64,000 nucleotides of DNA from Paraburkholderia ultramafica (GTDB lineage Bacteria > Pseudomonadota > Gammaproteobacteria > Burkholderiales > Burkholderiaceae). The translations under genes and the position numbers were made by a program. This document shows, piece after piece, positions 46,863-56,068 of this stretch. Under the pieces are notes generated by a model that was not told the DNA's origin, did no database searches, and saw only the letters and a list, made by a program, of their open reading frames with translations. Positions within the stretch are counted from its first letter, which is position 1. Each line of letters opens with the position of its first letter. The stretch spans positions 58,984 through 122,983 of the forward strand of contig NZ_CADIKK010000021.1 in NCBI RefSeq assembly GCF_902859915.1, read 5' to 3'.

Positions 46863-48170
46863 TCAGGCCACCGGCCCTTGCGACGGCTTCCTTCGCAGCA
46901 ACGCGTACAGAATGATCGCGCCGAACGTAGCGGTGCCGATCCCGCCGAGCCCAAAGCCGCCGAGCTTCAACGAGAAGTCCCCCGCGCCGAGCACGAGCGT
47001 CACCGCGGCGACGATCAGGTTCCGGTTGTCGGAAAAGTCCACCTTGTTGACGACCCAGATGCGCGCGCCGGTCACGGCGATCAGCCCGAACACGACAATC
47101 GACACGCCACCCAGCACCGGCCCCGGAATGGTCTGGATCACCGCGCCGAACTTCGGCGAAAAACCCAGCACCAGCGCGATCAGCGCGGCGATCACGAACA
47201 CCAGCGTCGAGTAGATCTTGGTCACGGCCATCACGCCGATGTTCTCCGCGTAAGTCGTCACGCCGGTGCCGCCGGCAAAGCCGGAGACGATGGTCGCGAG
47301 GCCGTCGCCGAGAAATGCGCGGCCGATATAGCGGTCGAGATTCTGACCGGTCATCGCGCTGACCGCCTTGATGTGACCGAGGTTTTCCGCGACCAGAATG
47401 ACCGCGATCGGCGCGAGCAGGGTCATCGCGTGCAGGTCGAAGACCGGCGCCGTGAAGCTCGGCATGCCGAACCACGCGGCATTCGCGACGATCGAGAAGT
47501 CGATCGGCTTAGCCATGCCGAGGCCGTTCGTGACGATCGCGTAAATCACATACGCTATCAGCAAGCCGATCAGAATCAGCAGACGCTGCAGCATGCCGCG
47601 CGCGAACACCGCGACCGCGCCGACGCACAGCACCGTCACCAGCGCCATCCACGAATCGAAGTTGCTGCCGCTCACGCCGCGCACCGCGATCGGCGCGAGG
47701 TTCAGACCGATCACGCAGACGATCGCGCCCGTCACCACCGGCGGCATCAGCGTTTCGATCCAGCGGGTGCCGACCGCCGACACGATCAGGCCGATGATCG
47801 CGTACAGCACGCCGCACGCGATGATCCCGCCCAACGCCACCGGAATGTTCAGATTCGGACCGTGGCCGCCGTACCCCGTCACCGCGATCACCAGACCGAT
47901 GAACGCGAAGCTCGAACCCAGATAGCTCGGCACGCGGCCGCCCACCAGCACGAAGAACAACAGCGTGCCGATCCCCGACATGAAGATGCAGAGGTTCGGG
48001 TCGAAGCCCATCAGCAACGGCGCGAGCACGGTCGCACCGAACATCGCGACGACGTGCTGGATGCCCATCGCGAACATCTGCGGCCAGGCGAGCCGCTCGT
48101 CGGTGCCGACGACGCTGCCCTCGGCGGTAACCGGCTGGCGGCGCCAGCGGGGGAAATAGGTAGCGGCCAT
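46863..48170 (-). CDS. uraA: NCS2-family uracil/xanthine permease
   Basis: Inner-membrane nucleobase:proton symporter of 435 residues, 14 helices. The ATG at 48170 follows GAGGAG; codons upstream in frame to 48593 are not part of the gene. The NCS2 signature is TTYAENIGVMAVTKIYST, which is the UraA form, with SSFAFIG in helix 3. Uracil is the most likely substrate by similarity to UraA, but xanthine relatives cannot be excluded. Confidence 0.9.
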   Translation of the reverse strand: MAATYFPRWRRQPVTAEGSVVGTDERLAWPQMFAMGIQHVVAMFGATVLAPLLMGFDPNLCIFMSGIGTLLFFVLVGGRVPSYLGSSFAFIGLVIAVTGYGGHGPNLNIPVALGGIIACGVLYAIIGLIVSAVGTRWIETLMPPVVTGAIVCVIGLNLAPIAVRGVSGSNFDSWMALVTVLCVGAVAVFARGMLQRLLILIGLLIAYVIYAIVTNGLGMAKPIDFSIVANAAWFGMPSFTAPVFDLHAMTLLAPIAVILVAENLGHIKAVSAMTGQNLDRYIGRAFLGDGLATIVSGFAGGTGVTTYAENIGVMAVTKIYSTLVFVIAALIALVLGFSPKFGAVIQTIPGPVLGGVSIVVFGLIAVTGARIWVVNKVDFSDNRNLIVAAVTLVLGAGDFSLKLGGFGLGGIGTATFGAIILYALLRRKPSQGPVA

Positions 48171-48418
48171 TGCGGGGGTTCTCCTCTGTTCGGCGTGATG
48201 TGTGCCGGACGGCGCGTGGAACGGCGCGGCCCGGGAATTACGCGCGAGTGTACGGAGTGCCATTGGGCCTGGCAAGCATGGCGAAAAACGTGGCTGGAAG
48301 CGGGGGATGGCGGGGTTGGAGGGTGTCGCCCGAGGGTGTCGCCCATCCTGCGCTCGAAAGGATGCGCATGCGGTGGATGATGCAGGCAACGCGTTGAGCG
48401 TGCGGGGGCGACGCTCAT

Positions 48419-48473
48419 GCGGGTCGGATGCGGGTCGGGTGCGGGTCGGGTGCGGGTCGGATGCGGGTCGGAT
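48419..48473. repeat. 11-bp tandem repeat, five units
   Basis: Five units GCGGGTCGGAT or GCGGGTCGGGT in a row, followed by a partial GCGGGCG. Confidence 0.85.
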
Positions 48474-48587
48474 GCGGGCGCAGCGTTTCAGAATCATCCG
48501 ATACTTTTGCTTGTGGCCAGCGCTTAAACTGGTTTCGCTGCGCCGCCCCATAAGCGCATGCGATGTTGTTTTAACTATCCGACTTTC

Positions 48588-48617
48588 GCTCACGCCCCCC
48601 GGCGTGAGCTTTTTTTT
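48588..48617 (+). terminator. Strong orphan terminator
   Basis: GCTCACGCC, loop CCCC, GGCGTGAGC, then eight Ts. It works only on the plus strand, yet both flanking protein genes are on the minus strand. Confidence 0.85.
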
Positions 48618-48672
48618 ATCTGTGTGTTTGCTGGTCCGTTAGGTGGGCACTAGCCGCTACACACGTTGCACC

Positions 48673-50202
48673 TCAGGTCACGTTTCGCGCCTTAGCGTCC
48701 GGCGGCACGACCCGGTCACCAGCCGCCCCCTGTCCCACCGAGCGATAACACAGCACGCGGTTGCGGCCCGCGTCTTTCGCGTCGTAAAGCGCTTCGTCGG
48801 CAGCGTTGACCAGCGCGCGGCTCGTCGCCATCGCCTCACCGTGTGCGGTGGCAATGCCAATACTCACCGTCAGCACATGATGCGAACTCGCCACATGGCG
48901 ATGCTGCAGCGCCTGAACCGCCGCGCGAATCTGCTCGGCGATACGCATCGCCCCCGCTTCATCCGTATTCGGCAGCAGCACGGCGAACTCTTCGCCGCCG
49001 TAGCGCGCCGCCGTGTCGCCCGGGCGCCGCACGTTCTGCGCAATGCAGCGCGCCACATCGATCAGCGCGTCGTCGCCCGCCGAATGACCGTACAGATCGT
49101 TGAAACCCTTGAAACTGTCGACGTCGATCAGCAGCATCGACAGCGGCCACGCGTTGCGCTGCGCGCGATGCCACTCGTCGTCCACGTTCTCCTCGAAGGT
49201 GCGCCGATTGTTCACGCCGGTCAGCCCGTCGGTGCGCGCCAGCTCACGCAACTCGTCTTCCGCCGCGCGGCGATGGCGCAGTTGCTGCGAGAACAGGATC
49301 GCAAGCGCGATGATCGTCACGTTGAGCGCGGCAATCAGCGCGCCGATGATCCACGCGCGATGCCGCCATTGCACGTACATGTCGCGCGTCGAGAGCGCGA
49401 CATCGAGGATCAGCGGATACATGTCGATATGACGGAATGCGTACCAGCGCTCGACCCCGTCGATCGCCGCCGTGCCGAAGAAGTCGCCGCTCGGCTGCTG
49501 CGCGAAGCGTGAATAGTTGGCCGTGCCGGTCAGATTGATACCGACGACTTTCGGATCGTAAGGACGCCGCATCAGCATCGTGCCGTCGCTCAGCATCAAT
49601 GCCATCGATCCGCCAGGGCCGAGGTTCATCCCGTCGAACAGCTTGCGGAAGTAAGCGACATGCATCGTGCCGACCACCACGCCGCCGAAGCTGCCGTCCG
49701 GCCGGGAAATACGCCGGCTCAGCGCGATGCTGACGTCCCTGTCTTGCATCTTCGGGACAAACGGATGGCTAATGTACAGGCCGACGTCGGGTGAGTCGCG
49801 GTGCACCGTGAAGTAATCGCAGTCGGCGAGATTGATGTGACGCGGCGGCGAGGCTCGCGAATCGAACTTGACGTTGCCGGCCTCGTCGACGACGAACACC
49901 GAACCCATGTCTTTCGCGCTCACCGAGCCGTCGAACAGCACCATCTGGCGGATGGCCGGCTTCAGGTCCAGCACGCCAGGCTGCTTCAGTCCGTCGATCA
50001 CCGCGCGCAGCGACAGATCGTAGATCTCCAGATTGCGCGACACGTCGCGCTCGACCAGCAGCGATACGTTGAACACGGAGTCCTGGGCGCGCCGCAACGC
50101 GTCGTCGCGCATCTGCGCCAGCACCCACACGGCGATCGCCAGAATCGCGCTGGCCAGCACGATACTGATCGCAATCATGAGGTTCGGTCGGCGCGTCACC
50201 AT
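48673..50202 (-). CDS. Membrane-bound diguanylate cyclase
   Basis: 509 residues. Two helices (about 8-30 and 284-306) flank a periplasmic double-Cache sensor (about 40-280), followed by a GGDEF domain at 320-490. The active-site motif GGEEF is at 402-406, and the RxxD inhibitory site RPGD at 393-396 stands exactly five residues before it, so the enzyme should make c-di-GMP and show product inhibition. Metal/base residues LIDVDSFKGFND are intact. Ligand unknown. Confidence 0.94.
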   Translation of the reverse strand: MVTRRPNLMIAISIVLASAILAIAVWVLAQMRDDALRRAQDSVFNVSLLVERDVSRNLEIYDLSLRAVIDGLKQPGVLDLKPAIRQMVLFDGSVSAKDMGSVFVVDEAGNVKFDSRASPPRHINLADCDYFTVHRDSPDVGLYISHPFVPKMQDRDVSIALSRRISRPDGSFGGVVVGTMHVAYFRKLFDGMNLGPGGSMALMLSDGTMLMRRPYDPKVVGINLTGTANYSRFAQQPSGDFFGTAAIDGVERWYAFRHIDMYPLILDVALSTRDMYVQWRHRAWIIGALIAALNVTIIALAILFSQQLRHRRAAEDELRELARTDGLTGVNNRRTFEENVDDEWHRAQRNAWPLSMLLIDVDSFKGFNDLYGHSAGDDALIDVARCIAQNVRRPGDTAARYGGEEFAVLLPNTDEAGAMRIAEQIRAAVQALQHRHVASSHHVLTVSIGIATAHGEAMATSRALVNAADEALYDAKDAGRNRVLCYRSVGQGAAGDRVVPPDAKARNVT

Positions 50203-50371
50203 TGACTGTTGGTTCGAGCATGCGCTGAATGACGCGCGTGAAGAAGTGGACCGCCGACGGAAGACGCGGCGAGTGAACCGGTAGCGTATCAGAGGTACAG
50301 CGCGTCAATTGCTCGAACAGACGGGTTTTTAACGGCTTCAGCGAAGTGATGATGCTCCGTCGACGTGATGC

Positions 50372-51073
50372 TCAACCGGCGTGCAGATCGAGCACGGGTG
50401 CGGATGCCGCTCGGCTGAGCGCGCGGATGTCGGCGGTTTCGAGCACCGCTTTGGCGGCACCATGGCGTGCGACCGCCAGCATTGCGAGCCCCATGTCTTC
50501 GGTGCTCAGAATCTGGTTGGGCAACAATGCGCGCAGCGTCGACAGGAAGGGCTTGGCCAGCGTATAGAACAGCCGGTACGAACGGGTCTTCGAGCGAGCG
50601 CCGTTGAGCGGCTGGATCACGCCGGGACGGAACAGATAGACGGCCTTGAACGGCAGCCGTTGCAGCGCGTTCTCCGTGCGGCCCTTGACGCGCGCCCACA
50701 TGCTGCGGCCGCGCTCGGTGCTGTCGGTGCCCGCGCCGGACACGTAGACGAAGGTCATCTGCGGATTGAGCCGGGCGAGCGTCTGCGCGGCCGCCATCGT
50801 GAGGTCGTAGGTGAGACGCGCATACTCCGCCTCCCTTATCCCCGCCGACGAAACCCCGAGACAGAAGAAGCACGCGTCGACCCCTTTGAGCGACGCTTCC
50901 ACCGCGCGATAGTCCATCAGGTCCGGCTGAATCACTTCGACGACGCGCGGATCGAGCTGAGCGCTGCGAGTGCGGCCCACGGTCTGCACGACGTCGACAT
51001 CCGGCGCGCGCAGACATTCGCGCAACACGCCCTGCCCGACCATGCCGGTTGCGCCAAAAATAAGAACCTTCAT
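50372..51073 (-). CDS. NAD(P)-binding atypical SDR (HTATIP2-like)
   Basis: 233 residues from the ATG at 51073, with GGAGCAC upstream. Rossmann motif FGATGMVGQGV, then FVYVSGAG and YLFRPGVIQP typical of the NAD(P)H-binding/oxidoreductase HTATIP2-like group. A GATxxxG motif replaces the classical SDR pattern and no YxxxK dyad is obvious, so catalysis is uncertain. Its start overlaps the stop of the upstream SDR by 4 bp; the two are one transcript. Confidence 0.85.
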   Translation of the reverse strand: MKVLIFGATGMVGQGVLRECLRAPDVDVVQTVGRTRSAQLDPRVVEVIQPDLMDYRAVEASLKGVDACFFCLGVSSAGIREAEYARLTYDLTMAAAQTLARLNPQMTFVYVSGAGTDSTERGRSMWARVKGRTENALQRLPFKAVYLFRPGVIQPLNGARSKTRSYRLFYTLAKPFLSTLRALLPNQILSTEDMGLAMLAVARHGAAKAVLETADIRALSRAASAPVLDLHAG

Positions 51074-52020
51074 GATGTGTGCTCCAGGGGCGCGCCTGGC
51101 CAGCGCGCGTTGATCAATGTTTCCGAGACTTCCCACAGCCGGGCGGCGACTGCCTTGTCAAGCGCAGGCCGGGCGATCTGTGCTTCGCCGGGCGACCCTT
51201 TCAGTTCGAAGAAGCCGTTCGGTCCGTAATAGCCGGCGGGTTTTGCGTTCGGCGCGGTGGCGGCGAACAGCGTCGGCAACGCGCCGGCGGCGGCCGACTG
51301 GCTCGCCAGCGGTTCGAACGTCAGGCGGTTGAGCGTTTGCAGCAGATTGTCGGCGCCCGGACCGTTGGCGATCAGATCGGTGCGGGCATAGCCGGGGTGC
51401 GCCGCGTTGCTCAGGAGTCCCCAGCCGTTCGCGTCGCTGCGGCGTTGCAGTTCCAGCGCGAACATCAGCATCGCCAGCTTCGACTGCGCGTACGCGGGCC
51501 ACGGCTTGTAGCTGCGCTGCCATTGCAGGTCGTCGAAATGAATCGACGCGCCGCCTTTGTGCGCGAGGCTGCTCAGGTTGACCACACGCGGCTGGCGTCC
51601 CGCGCGCAGTAGCGGCAGCAAGTGACCGGTCAACGCGAAGTGGCCGAGGTAGTTGGTGCCGAATTGCAGTTCGAAACCATCCGATGTGGTCTGCCGTTTG
51701 GGCGGCGTCATCACACCGGCGTTGTTGATCAGCAGATCGAGCGCAGCATGCTCCGCCGCGAATTGCTCGGCGAATTGACGCACGGAGGCGAGACTTGCCA
51801 GATCCAGATGCGTGTAGTGAAGCGACGCGGCCGGATGCCGCGCGCGGATCGCATCGAGCGCGGCCTGCCCTTTTTGCGCGTTGCGCCCGGTCAGCACGAC
51901 GTCCGCACCGGCGCCGGCCAGCGCGAGCGCCGTCTCCAGGCCCAAGCCGCCGGTCGCGCCGGTGATCACTGCGAGCCGGCCAGTCTGTCGCGGAATGTCC
52001 GCAGTGGTCCAATTCGCCAT
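51070..52020 (-). CDS. Short-chain dehydrogenase, retinol-dehydrogenase-like
   Basis: 316 residues. TGATGGLGLETALALAGAGA binds the cofactor, NNAG is present, the catalytic serine lies in VVNLSSLAHK and the dyad in YAQSK. LINNAGVMTPP and TNYLGHFALTGHLLP are typical of the RDH/WW-oxidoreductase-like branch. GAGGACG precedes the ATG. It lies directly downstream of the decayed SDR at 52081, so this stretch once held three SDR-type genes in a row. Confidence 0.9.
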   Translation of the reverse strand: MANWTTADIPRQTGRLAVITGATGGLGLETALALAGAGADVVLTGRNAQKGQAALDAIRARHPAASLHYTHLDLASLASVRQFAEQFAAEHAALDLLINNAGVMTPPKRQTTSDGFELQFGTNYLGHFALTGHLLPLLRAGRQPRVVNLSSLAHKGGASIHFDDLQWQRSYKPWPAYAQSKLAMLMFALELQRRSDANGWGLLSNAAHPGYARTDLIANGPGADNLLQTLNRLTFEPLASQSAAAGALPTLFAATAPNAKPAGYYGPNGFFELKGSPGEAQIARPALDKAVAARLWEVSETLINARWPGAPLEHTS

Positions 52021-52080
52021 CTCGTTCGTCCTCTGGTTGCGTTGGGTGGGTACTTGCTGCCCCGGTTGCCGCAGACACGT

Positions 52081-52590
52081 TCAGACTTGCGTCCCCGACG
52101 CTGGGGGAAAGGCCGGCAGCGGCGCCGGCGCGCAGAAATCCGTCGCCGCGCTGGCTGCGCGCAACGCGTCGGCGCGCGCCTTGTCACCTTCGCCGCAGTC
52201 GTGCAGTGCGTCACTGCCCAGCAAGAGATGCGCCGGCAAAGCATTGTGATACGCGAGCTTCAGCACGAGTTGCACGAGTTGCGCGAGCTTCGCTGGATCG
52301 CCGGCCTCATGGCCGACGTACTGCTTCAGCATATCCTTTACCGCGCCGACCGACGGCAGATAATCCGGCCGCAATTCCGGCGTCGCGCCGGCCGGCTCGG
52401 TGCCCCACCGTTTTCATGCCGCCCGGCTCCAGCGCGCTGACATCGACGCCGAACGGCGCAAGCGCCTGGCTGATCACCTCAGTGAAGCCGCCGACCGCCC
52501 ACTTCGCGGCCTGATACGCGCGCGAGGTGGCCGAGGCCCGCGTTGTTGACCACCATGTCGAGCCGGCCGAAAGGATCGGCAGCGGACTGC
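52081..52590 (-). pseudogene. Decayed short-chain dehydrogenase gene
   Basis: Three pieces of one SDR lie in different frames. GRLDMVVNNAGLGHLA is followed at once, in another frame, by AYQAAKWAVGGFTEV, so about 60 residues between NNAG and the catalytic Tyr are deleted. The frame continues to SALEPGGMKT and then shifts again to GTEPAGATPELRPDYLPSVG, with DMLKQYVGHEAGDPAKLAQL and ALPAHLLLGSDAL to the stop. The N-terminal Rossmann part is not found upstream. At least two frame breaks and two deletions show it is dead. Confidence 0.8.
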
Positions 52591-52946
52591 ACGGAGCGCC
52601 CCGCTCACGCCGCGAATGAAATGCAATCAAAAGGCGATGATTTCATCACACGCCTAAATACAGCAAAATTCTCGAAAATGCTATTTTCGTCGGTCATCGC
52701 GTGCAAGCTTATACAGAAATAGCCGATTTATCTTAAGTCCCGGTGTCTTAATTCCGATATCCAGCAAATGGGATACCCATTTGGCTGACGTCGACGTGCC
52801 GCGATTCACGGCGTTCGAAATCAGCCATGAGCGGATAGGCCGCGCGGGGCCGCCTTGATGTTCGGCGGTCACATAGACAGTCCCATGCCCGGACCTGAGA
52901 GTCCATGCGAACGCTTTCACGTTTCGTTATTGGAGACAATAAAATC
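52591..52946. other. AT-richer gap upstream of the chemoreceptor
   Basis: Holds the small inverted repeat CGAAAAT-GCT-ATTTTCG (52673-52689) and presumably the receptor promoter. A 79-codon minus-strand frame at 52681-52920 has no support. Confidence 0.35.
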
Positions 52947-54710
52947 GTGACACTCAAACACCTCACAATCAAAAACAAGCTCATTGCCGGCTTCGGCATA
53001 CTGGCGCTCATCGTCGTTGCAGTATCTGGTCTCTCCCTGAAAGCGCTGAGCGATTCGACCGATGGTTTTTCCAGCTTCGTGCATGGCATCAACGCGCGCG
53101 CGGAGATGGCGGCGCAGGTACGAACCGCCGTCGACCGCCGCGCGATCGCCGCGCGCAATCTGGTGCTCGTGACCAAACCTCAGGACTTCGAAATAGAGAA
53201 AACCGACGTGATGCGCGCGCACGAAGACGTGCAAGCCAATCTGAAGAAACTCAACGAAATGATTGCGACCGCGACCGACACGTCGGAACAAGCGCGCAGT
53301 CTCGTCGCCGAGATCAATCGCGTGGAGACTTTGTACGGCCCGGTCGCCACCGACATCGTCAATCTCGCGCTGACCAACAAGCGCGACGACGCAATCGTGA
53401 AGATGGACGACCAGTGCCGGCCACTGCTCGCCGCGCTGATCCGCGCGACCGACGCGTATGCCGGCTACACGCATAGCCGACAGGAACAGATGATCAACGA
53501 CTACGCAGCGCAATACCAGAACCAGCGCAATCTGCTGATTGCAATCAGCGTGATTGCGGTCGCACTCGCGATCGGCGCGTGCGTGCTGATCACTCGCGCG
53601 GTGACCGAGCCGCTGCGCCTTGCGATCGGCGTCGCGCGCACCGTGGCGCAAGGCGATCTGCGCACGCGCATCACCGTCGACGGCAGCGATGAAACCAGCA
53701 AACTGCTGAGCGCGTTGCGTGAGATGAACGAACGATTGACGGCGATCGTGGGACGCGTGCGCGACAGCAGCACCAGCATTGCCGGCGCGGCCCGCCAGAT
53801 CGCCGCGGGCAACATGGACCTGAGCCAGCGGACCGAGCAGCAGGCCGCCTCGTTGCAGGAAACGGCGTCCAGCATGGAGCAGTTGACGTCCACGGTGAAG
53901 CAGAACGCCGACAACGCGCAACAAGGCAGCATGCTTGCCGCGAATGCTTCGTCGGTGGCGCAGAAGGGCAGCACGGTGGTCGGCCAGGTGGTCAACACCA
54001 TGCAGGACATCAGCGATAGCTCGACCAAGATCGCGGACATCACGGGGATCATCGAAGGTATTGCGTTCCAGACGAACATTTTGGCGTTGAACGCGGCCGT
54101 CGAAGCGGCGCGCGCCGGTGAGCAGGGACGCGGTTTCGCGGTGGTCGCGAGCGAAGTCAGAAGCCTGGCTCAGCGCTCGTCGAGTGCGGCGAAGGAGATC
54201 AAGGATCTGATCGCCAACTCCGTGGACAAGATCCGCGACGGCTCGGCGCTGGCCAGTGAAGCAGGCAAGACGATGAGCGAAGTCACACAGGCCGTTGCGC
54301 GGGTGACGGACATCATGTCGGAGATCGCGGCGGCGTCGACTGAACAAAGTCGGGGTATCGAACAGGTGAATCTGGCGATTACGCAGATGGACAATGTCAC
54401 GCAGCAGAACGCGGCGTTGGTGGAAGAGGCGGCGGCTGCGTCGCGGTCGATGGAGGATCAGGGGCAGCAGTTGAGTGAAGCTGTGGCGTTTTTTCAGGTT
54501 TTGAGTGGGGGTGGGGTAGTGGCGGGTGGTTCGGGTGGTTCGGGTGGGCCGGCTGCTGTTCCTGCTCCACGCAAGGAGATGCCGCGGCGTGAACTGGCGG
54601 TTGCGCCGGTCAGGCGGGTGGCGCGTGCGACGGTTCTGCCGGTGGCTACGCTGGCGGATGTTGCGGCGGCTGCAGGTGCAGGCGCGGAAGATGGGTGGGA
54701 TAGGTTTTGA
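52947..54710 (+). CDS. Methyl-accepting chemotaxis protein
   Basis: 587 residues from a GTG at 52947 (TGGAGA upstream); an ATG 14 codons earlier lacks such a signal and would precede the usual LKHLTIKNKLIAGF start. Helix 1 (about 9-30), four-helix-bundle periplasmic domain (to about 190), helix 2, HAMP, and the signalling hairpin with IAFQTNILALNAAVEAARAG. The C-terminus is a Gly/Pro/Ala-rich linker ending in GWDRF, an xWxxF tether like the CheR/CheB-binding pentapeptide. Ligand unknown. Confidence 0.93.
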   Translation: MTLKHLTIKNKLIAGFGILALIVVAVSGLSLKALSDSTDGFSSFVHGINARAEMAAQVRTAVDRRAIAARNLVLVTKPQDFEIEKTDVMRAHEDVQANLKKLNEMIATATDTSEQARSLVAEINRVETLYGPVATDIVNLALTNKRDDAIVKMDDQCRPLLAALIRATDAYAGYTHSRQEQMINDYAAQYQNQRNLLIAISVIAVALAIGACVLITRAVTEPLRLAIGVARTVAQGDLRTRITVDGSDETSKLLSALREMNERLTAIVGRVRDSSTSIAGAARQIAAGNMDLSQRTEQQAASLQETASSMEQLTSTVKQNADNAQQGSMLAANASSVAQKGSTVVGQVVNTMQDISDSSTKIADITGIIEGIAFQTNILALNAAVEAARAGEQGRGFAVVASEVRSLAQRSSSAAKEIKDLIANSVDKIRDGSALASEAGKTMSEVTQAVARVTDIMSEIAAASTEQSRGIEQVNLAITQMDNVTQQNAALVEEAAAASRSMEDQGQQLSEAVAFFQVLSGGGVVAGGSGGSGGPAAVPAPRKEMPRRELAVAPVRRVARATVLPVATLADVAAAAGAGAEDGWDRF

Positions 54711-54810
54711 GTGAAGGCTTGCTCTGCTGAGGCGCTGTGCTTGGTGGGACGGCGCGGGCGGAGGGGCTGTGGCGGAATGGTTGCGGGTGCTGCCGACTTC
54801 CTGGGCTAGA

Positions 54811-54845
54811 AACGCAAAAACCGGCTATGAGCCGGTTTTTGCGTT
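54811..54845. terminator. Perfect 16-bp hairpin, bidirectional terminator
   Basis: AACGCAAAAACCGGCT, loop ATG, AGCCGGTTTTTGCGTT. T5 tracts lie within the stem on each strand. It ends the chemoreceptor transcript and, on the minus strand, would have been the terminator of the tRNA whose 3' fragment lies just to the right. Confidence 0.85.
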
Positions 54846-54859
54846 TAGACGAATCTTAT

Positions 54860-54900
54860 TGGGAGGAGGAGGATCGAACTCCCGACCTTCGCATTGCGAA
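54860..54900 (-). other. Displaced tRNA 3' fragment, probable island attachment site
   Basis: Read on the minus strand: variable loop AAGGTC, T-stem GGGAG, T-loop TTCGATC, T-stem CTCCT, acceptor strand CCTCCCA. Upstream bases do not fold into D-arm or 5' acceptor, so only the 3' part of a tRNA is present. No CCA follows. Its position between a terminator and an integrase gene fits the displaced-tRNA end of an integration event. The tRNA identity cannot be fixed from this fragment. Confidence 0.55.
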
Positions 54901-54950
54901 TCTGAAGGCCAATCCTTAATTAGATGGATTCCTTGACCTATTCTCGCGTA

Positions 54951-54982
54951 ATTGGGACAATATTGGGACAGAAACGTCCCAA
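54951..54982. repeat. Integrase arm-site-like repeats
   Basis: ATTGGGACA occurs at 54951 and 54962, 11 bp apart, and the second copy pairs with GTCCCAA at 54976-54982. Located between the tRNA fragment and the integrase ATG. Confidence 0.45.
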
Positions 54983-55009
54983 AAACCACCTCTGGCGTCC
55001 AATTCACCT

Positions 55010-56068
55010 ATGGCGACCTTTACCAAACGCGGCGATCTTCAGTGGCAAGCCAAAGTTCGCAGAAAAGGCTACCCCCAAGAGTCGAAGACCTTCGACACCA
55101 AAGCAGATGCTGAGAAGTGGGCGAGGTCCATCGAACGCGAGATGGACCGGGGACGCTTCGTTAGCAGCGCGGAAGCCGAAAGCACAACCTTCACCGAAGC
55201 GTTGGATCGCTACGAGCGCGAGATTGCATCGAACAAACGAGGCGCAACGCAAGAGAAGTCGATCATTCGCCAATTGCGCGACTCATGGCTCGCAAAGCGA
55301 CCACTCGCAGCGATTCGGCGGGCCGACATTGCGAAGCTGCGCGACGAATGGTGTGTCACTCATAGCCCGGCGACGGTTGTCCGCCGGCTTGCCGTCATCT
55401 CGCATCTTTTCACAATCGCGCGCAAGGAATGGGGCTTGGAGAGCCTATCCAACCCGGTCGAACTGGTTCGCAAACCTACGGTCAAGAATGAGCGGACCCG
55501 GCGAATTTCGAGCATCAAACCCGACGCTCAGAGAGGCACCTCAACCGACGAACTCGCTTACGTAAAGGCAGCGTCCGCATCGGCTTTCTTGCCAGCCCTC
55601 ATCGACATTGCAGTCGAAACAGCTATGCGTAGAGGCGAGTTGATCTCGCTCGGCCCAGCCCAGGTTGATCTATCGAAGCGCGTCGCACGGCTTTCCATGA
55701 CCAAAAACGGCAGTTCGCGCGACGTTCCCCTTTCAAGCAAAGCAATTGCAGTCTTTGAACAACTCATCGACAACGACCGCCAATTGTTTTTCCCGCTCCG
55801 CGCTGACGCGGTAACTCGAGCGTTCGAGAGAGCGGTCGCACGGGCCAGGAAAACCTACGTGGAGGATTGTGCGAACAAGGGCGTGGCCGCGGACCCTGAT
55901 TTTCTGGTTGACCTGTGCTTTCACGACTTGCGACACGAGGCCACGTCACGCCTTGCCGAAAAATTTCCACTCCATGAGCTGGCGAAGGTTACGGGCCATC
56001 GCGACACGAAGATGCTTATGCGCTACTACCATCCGAGAGCGGAGGATCTTGCGAAGAAGCTCGACTAG
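55010..56068 (+). CDS. Tyrosine-type site-specific integrase
   Basis: 352 residues. N-terminal arm-binding domain (about 1-55, KRGDLQWQAKVRRKG), core-binding domain (60-165) and catalytic domain (175-352). Active residues: R207 in ETAMRRGEL, K232 in TKNG, H305 and R308 in HDLRHEA, H330 in VTGHRD, and the nucleophile Y339 in MRYYHPR. All are present, so it should be active. It stands 110 bp from the tRNA fragment and reads into the island. Codon use is visibly less GC-biased than the chromosome to the left. Confidence 0.94.
   Translation: MATFTKRGDLQWQAKVRRKGYPQESKTFDTKADAEKWARSIEREMDRGRFVSSAEAESTTFTEALDRYEREIASNKRGATQEKSIIRQLRDSWLAKRPLAAIRRADIAKLRDEWCVTHSPATVVRRLAVISHLFTIARKEWGLESLSNPVELVRKPTVKNERTRRISSIKPDAQRGTSTDELAYVKAASASAFLPALIDIAVETAMRRGELISLGPAQVDLSKRVARLSMTKNGSSRDVPLSSKAIAVFEQLIDNDRQLFFPLRADAVTRAFERAVARARKTYVEDCANKGVAADPDFLVDLCFHDLRHEATSRLAEKFPLHELAKVTGHRDTKMLMRYYHPRAEDLAKKLD

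Larger units (their letters stand above)
48171..48672. other. Gap between uraA and the diguanylate cyclase
   Basis: Contains the uraA leader, an 11-bp tandem array (48419-48473) and an orphan plus-strand terminator (48588-48617). No protein gene is supported on either strand. Confidence 0.5.

Noticed and set aside
46713..48380. Plus-strand frame opposite uraA
   Set aside because: Dominated by His/Arg/Asp-rich low complexity; uraA on the other strand has clear NCS2 motifs.
52722..52729. GCCGATTT as a sigma-28 -10 box for the chemoreceptor
   Set aside because: Only six of eight positions match, no TAAA at the right spacing, and it is 218 bp from the start codon.
54860..54900. A complete tRNA gene at the island edge
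   Set aside because: No D-arm, 5' acceptor strand or CCA can be found; only the 3' part is present.
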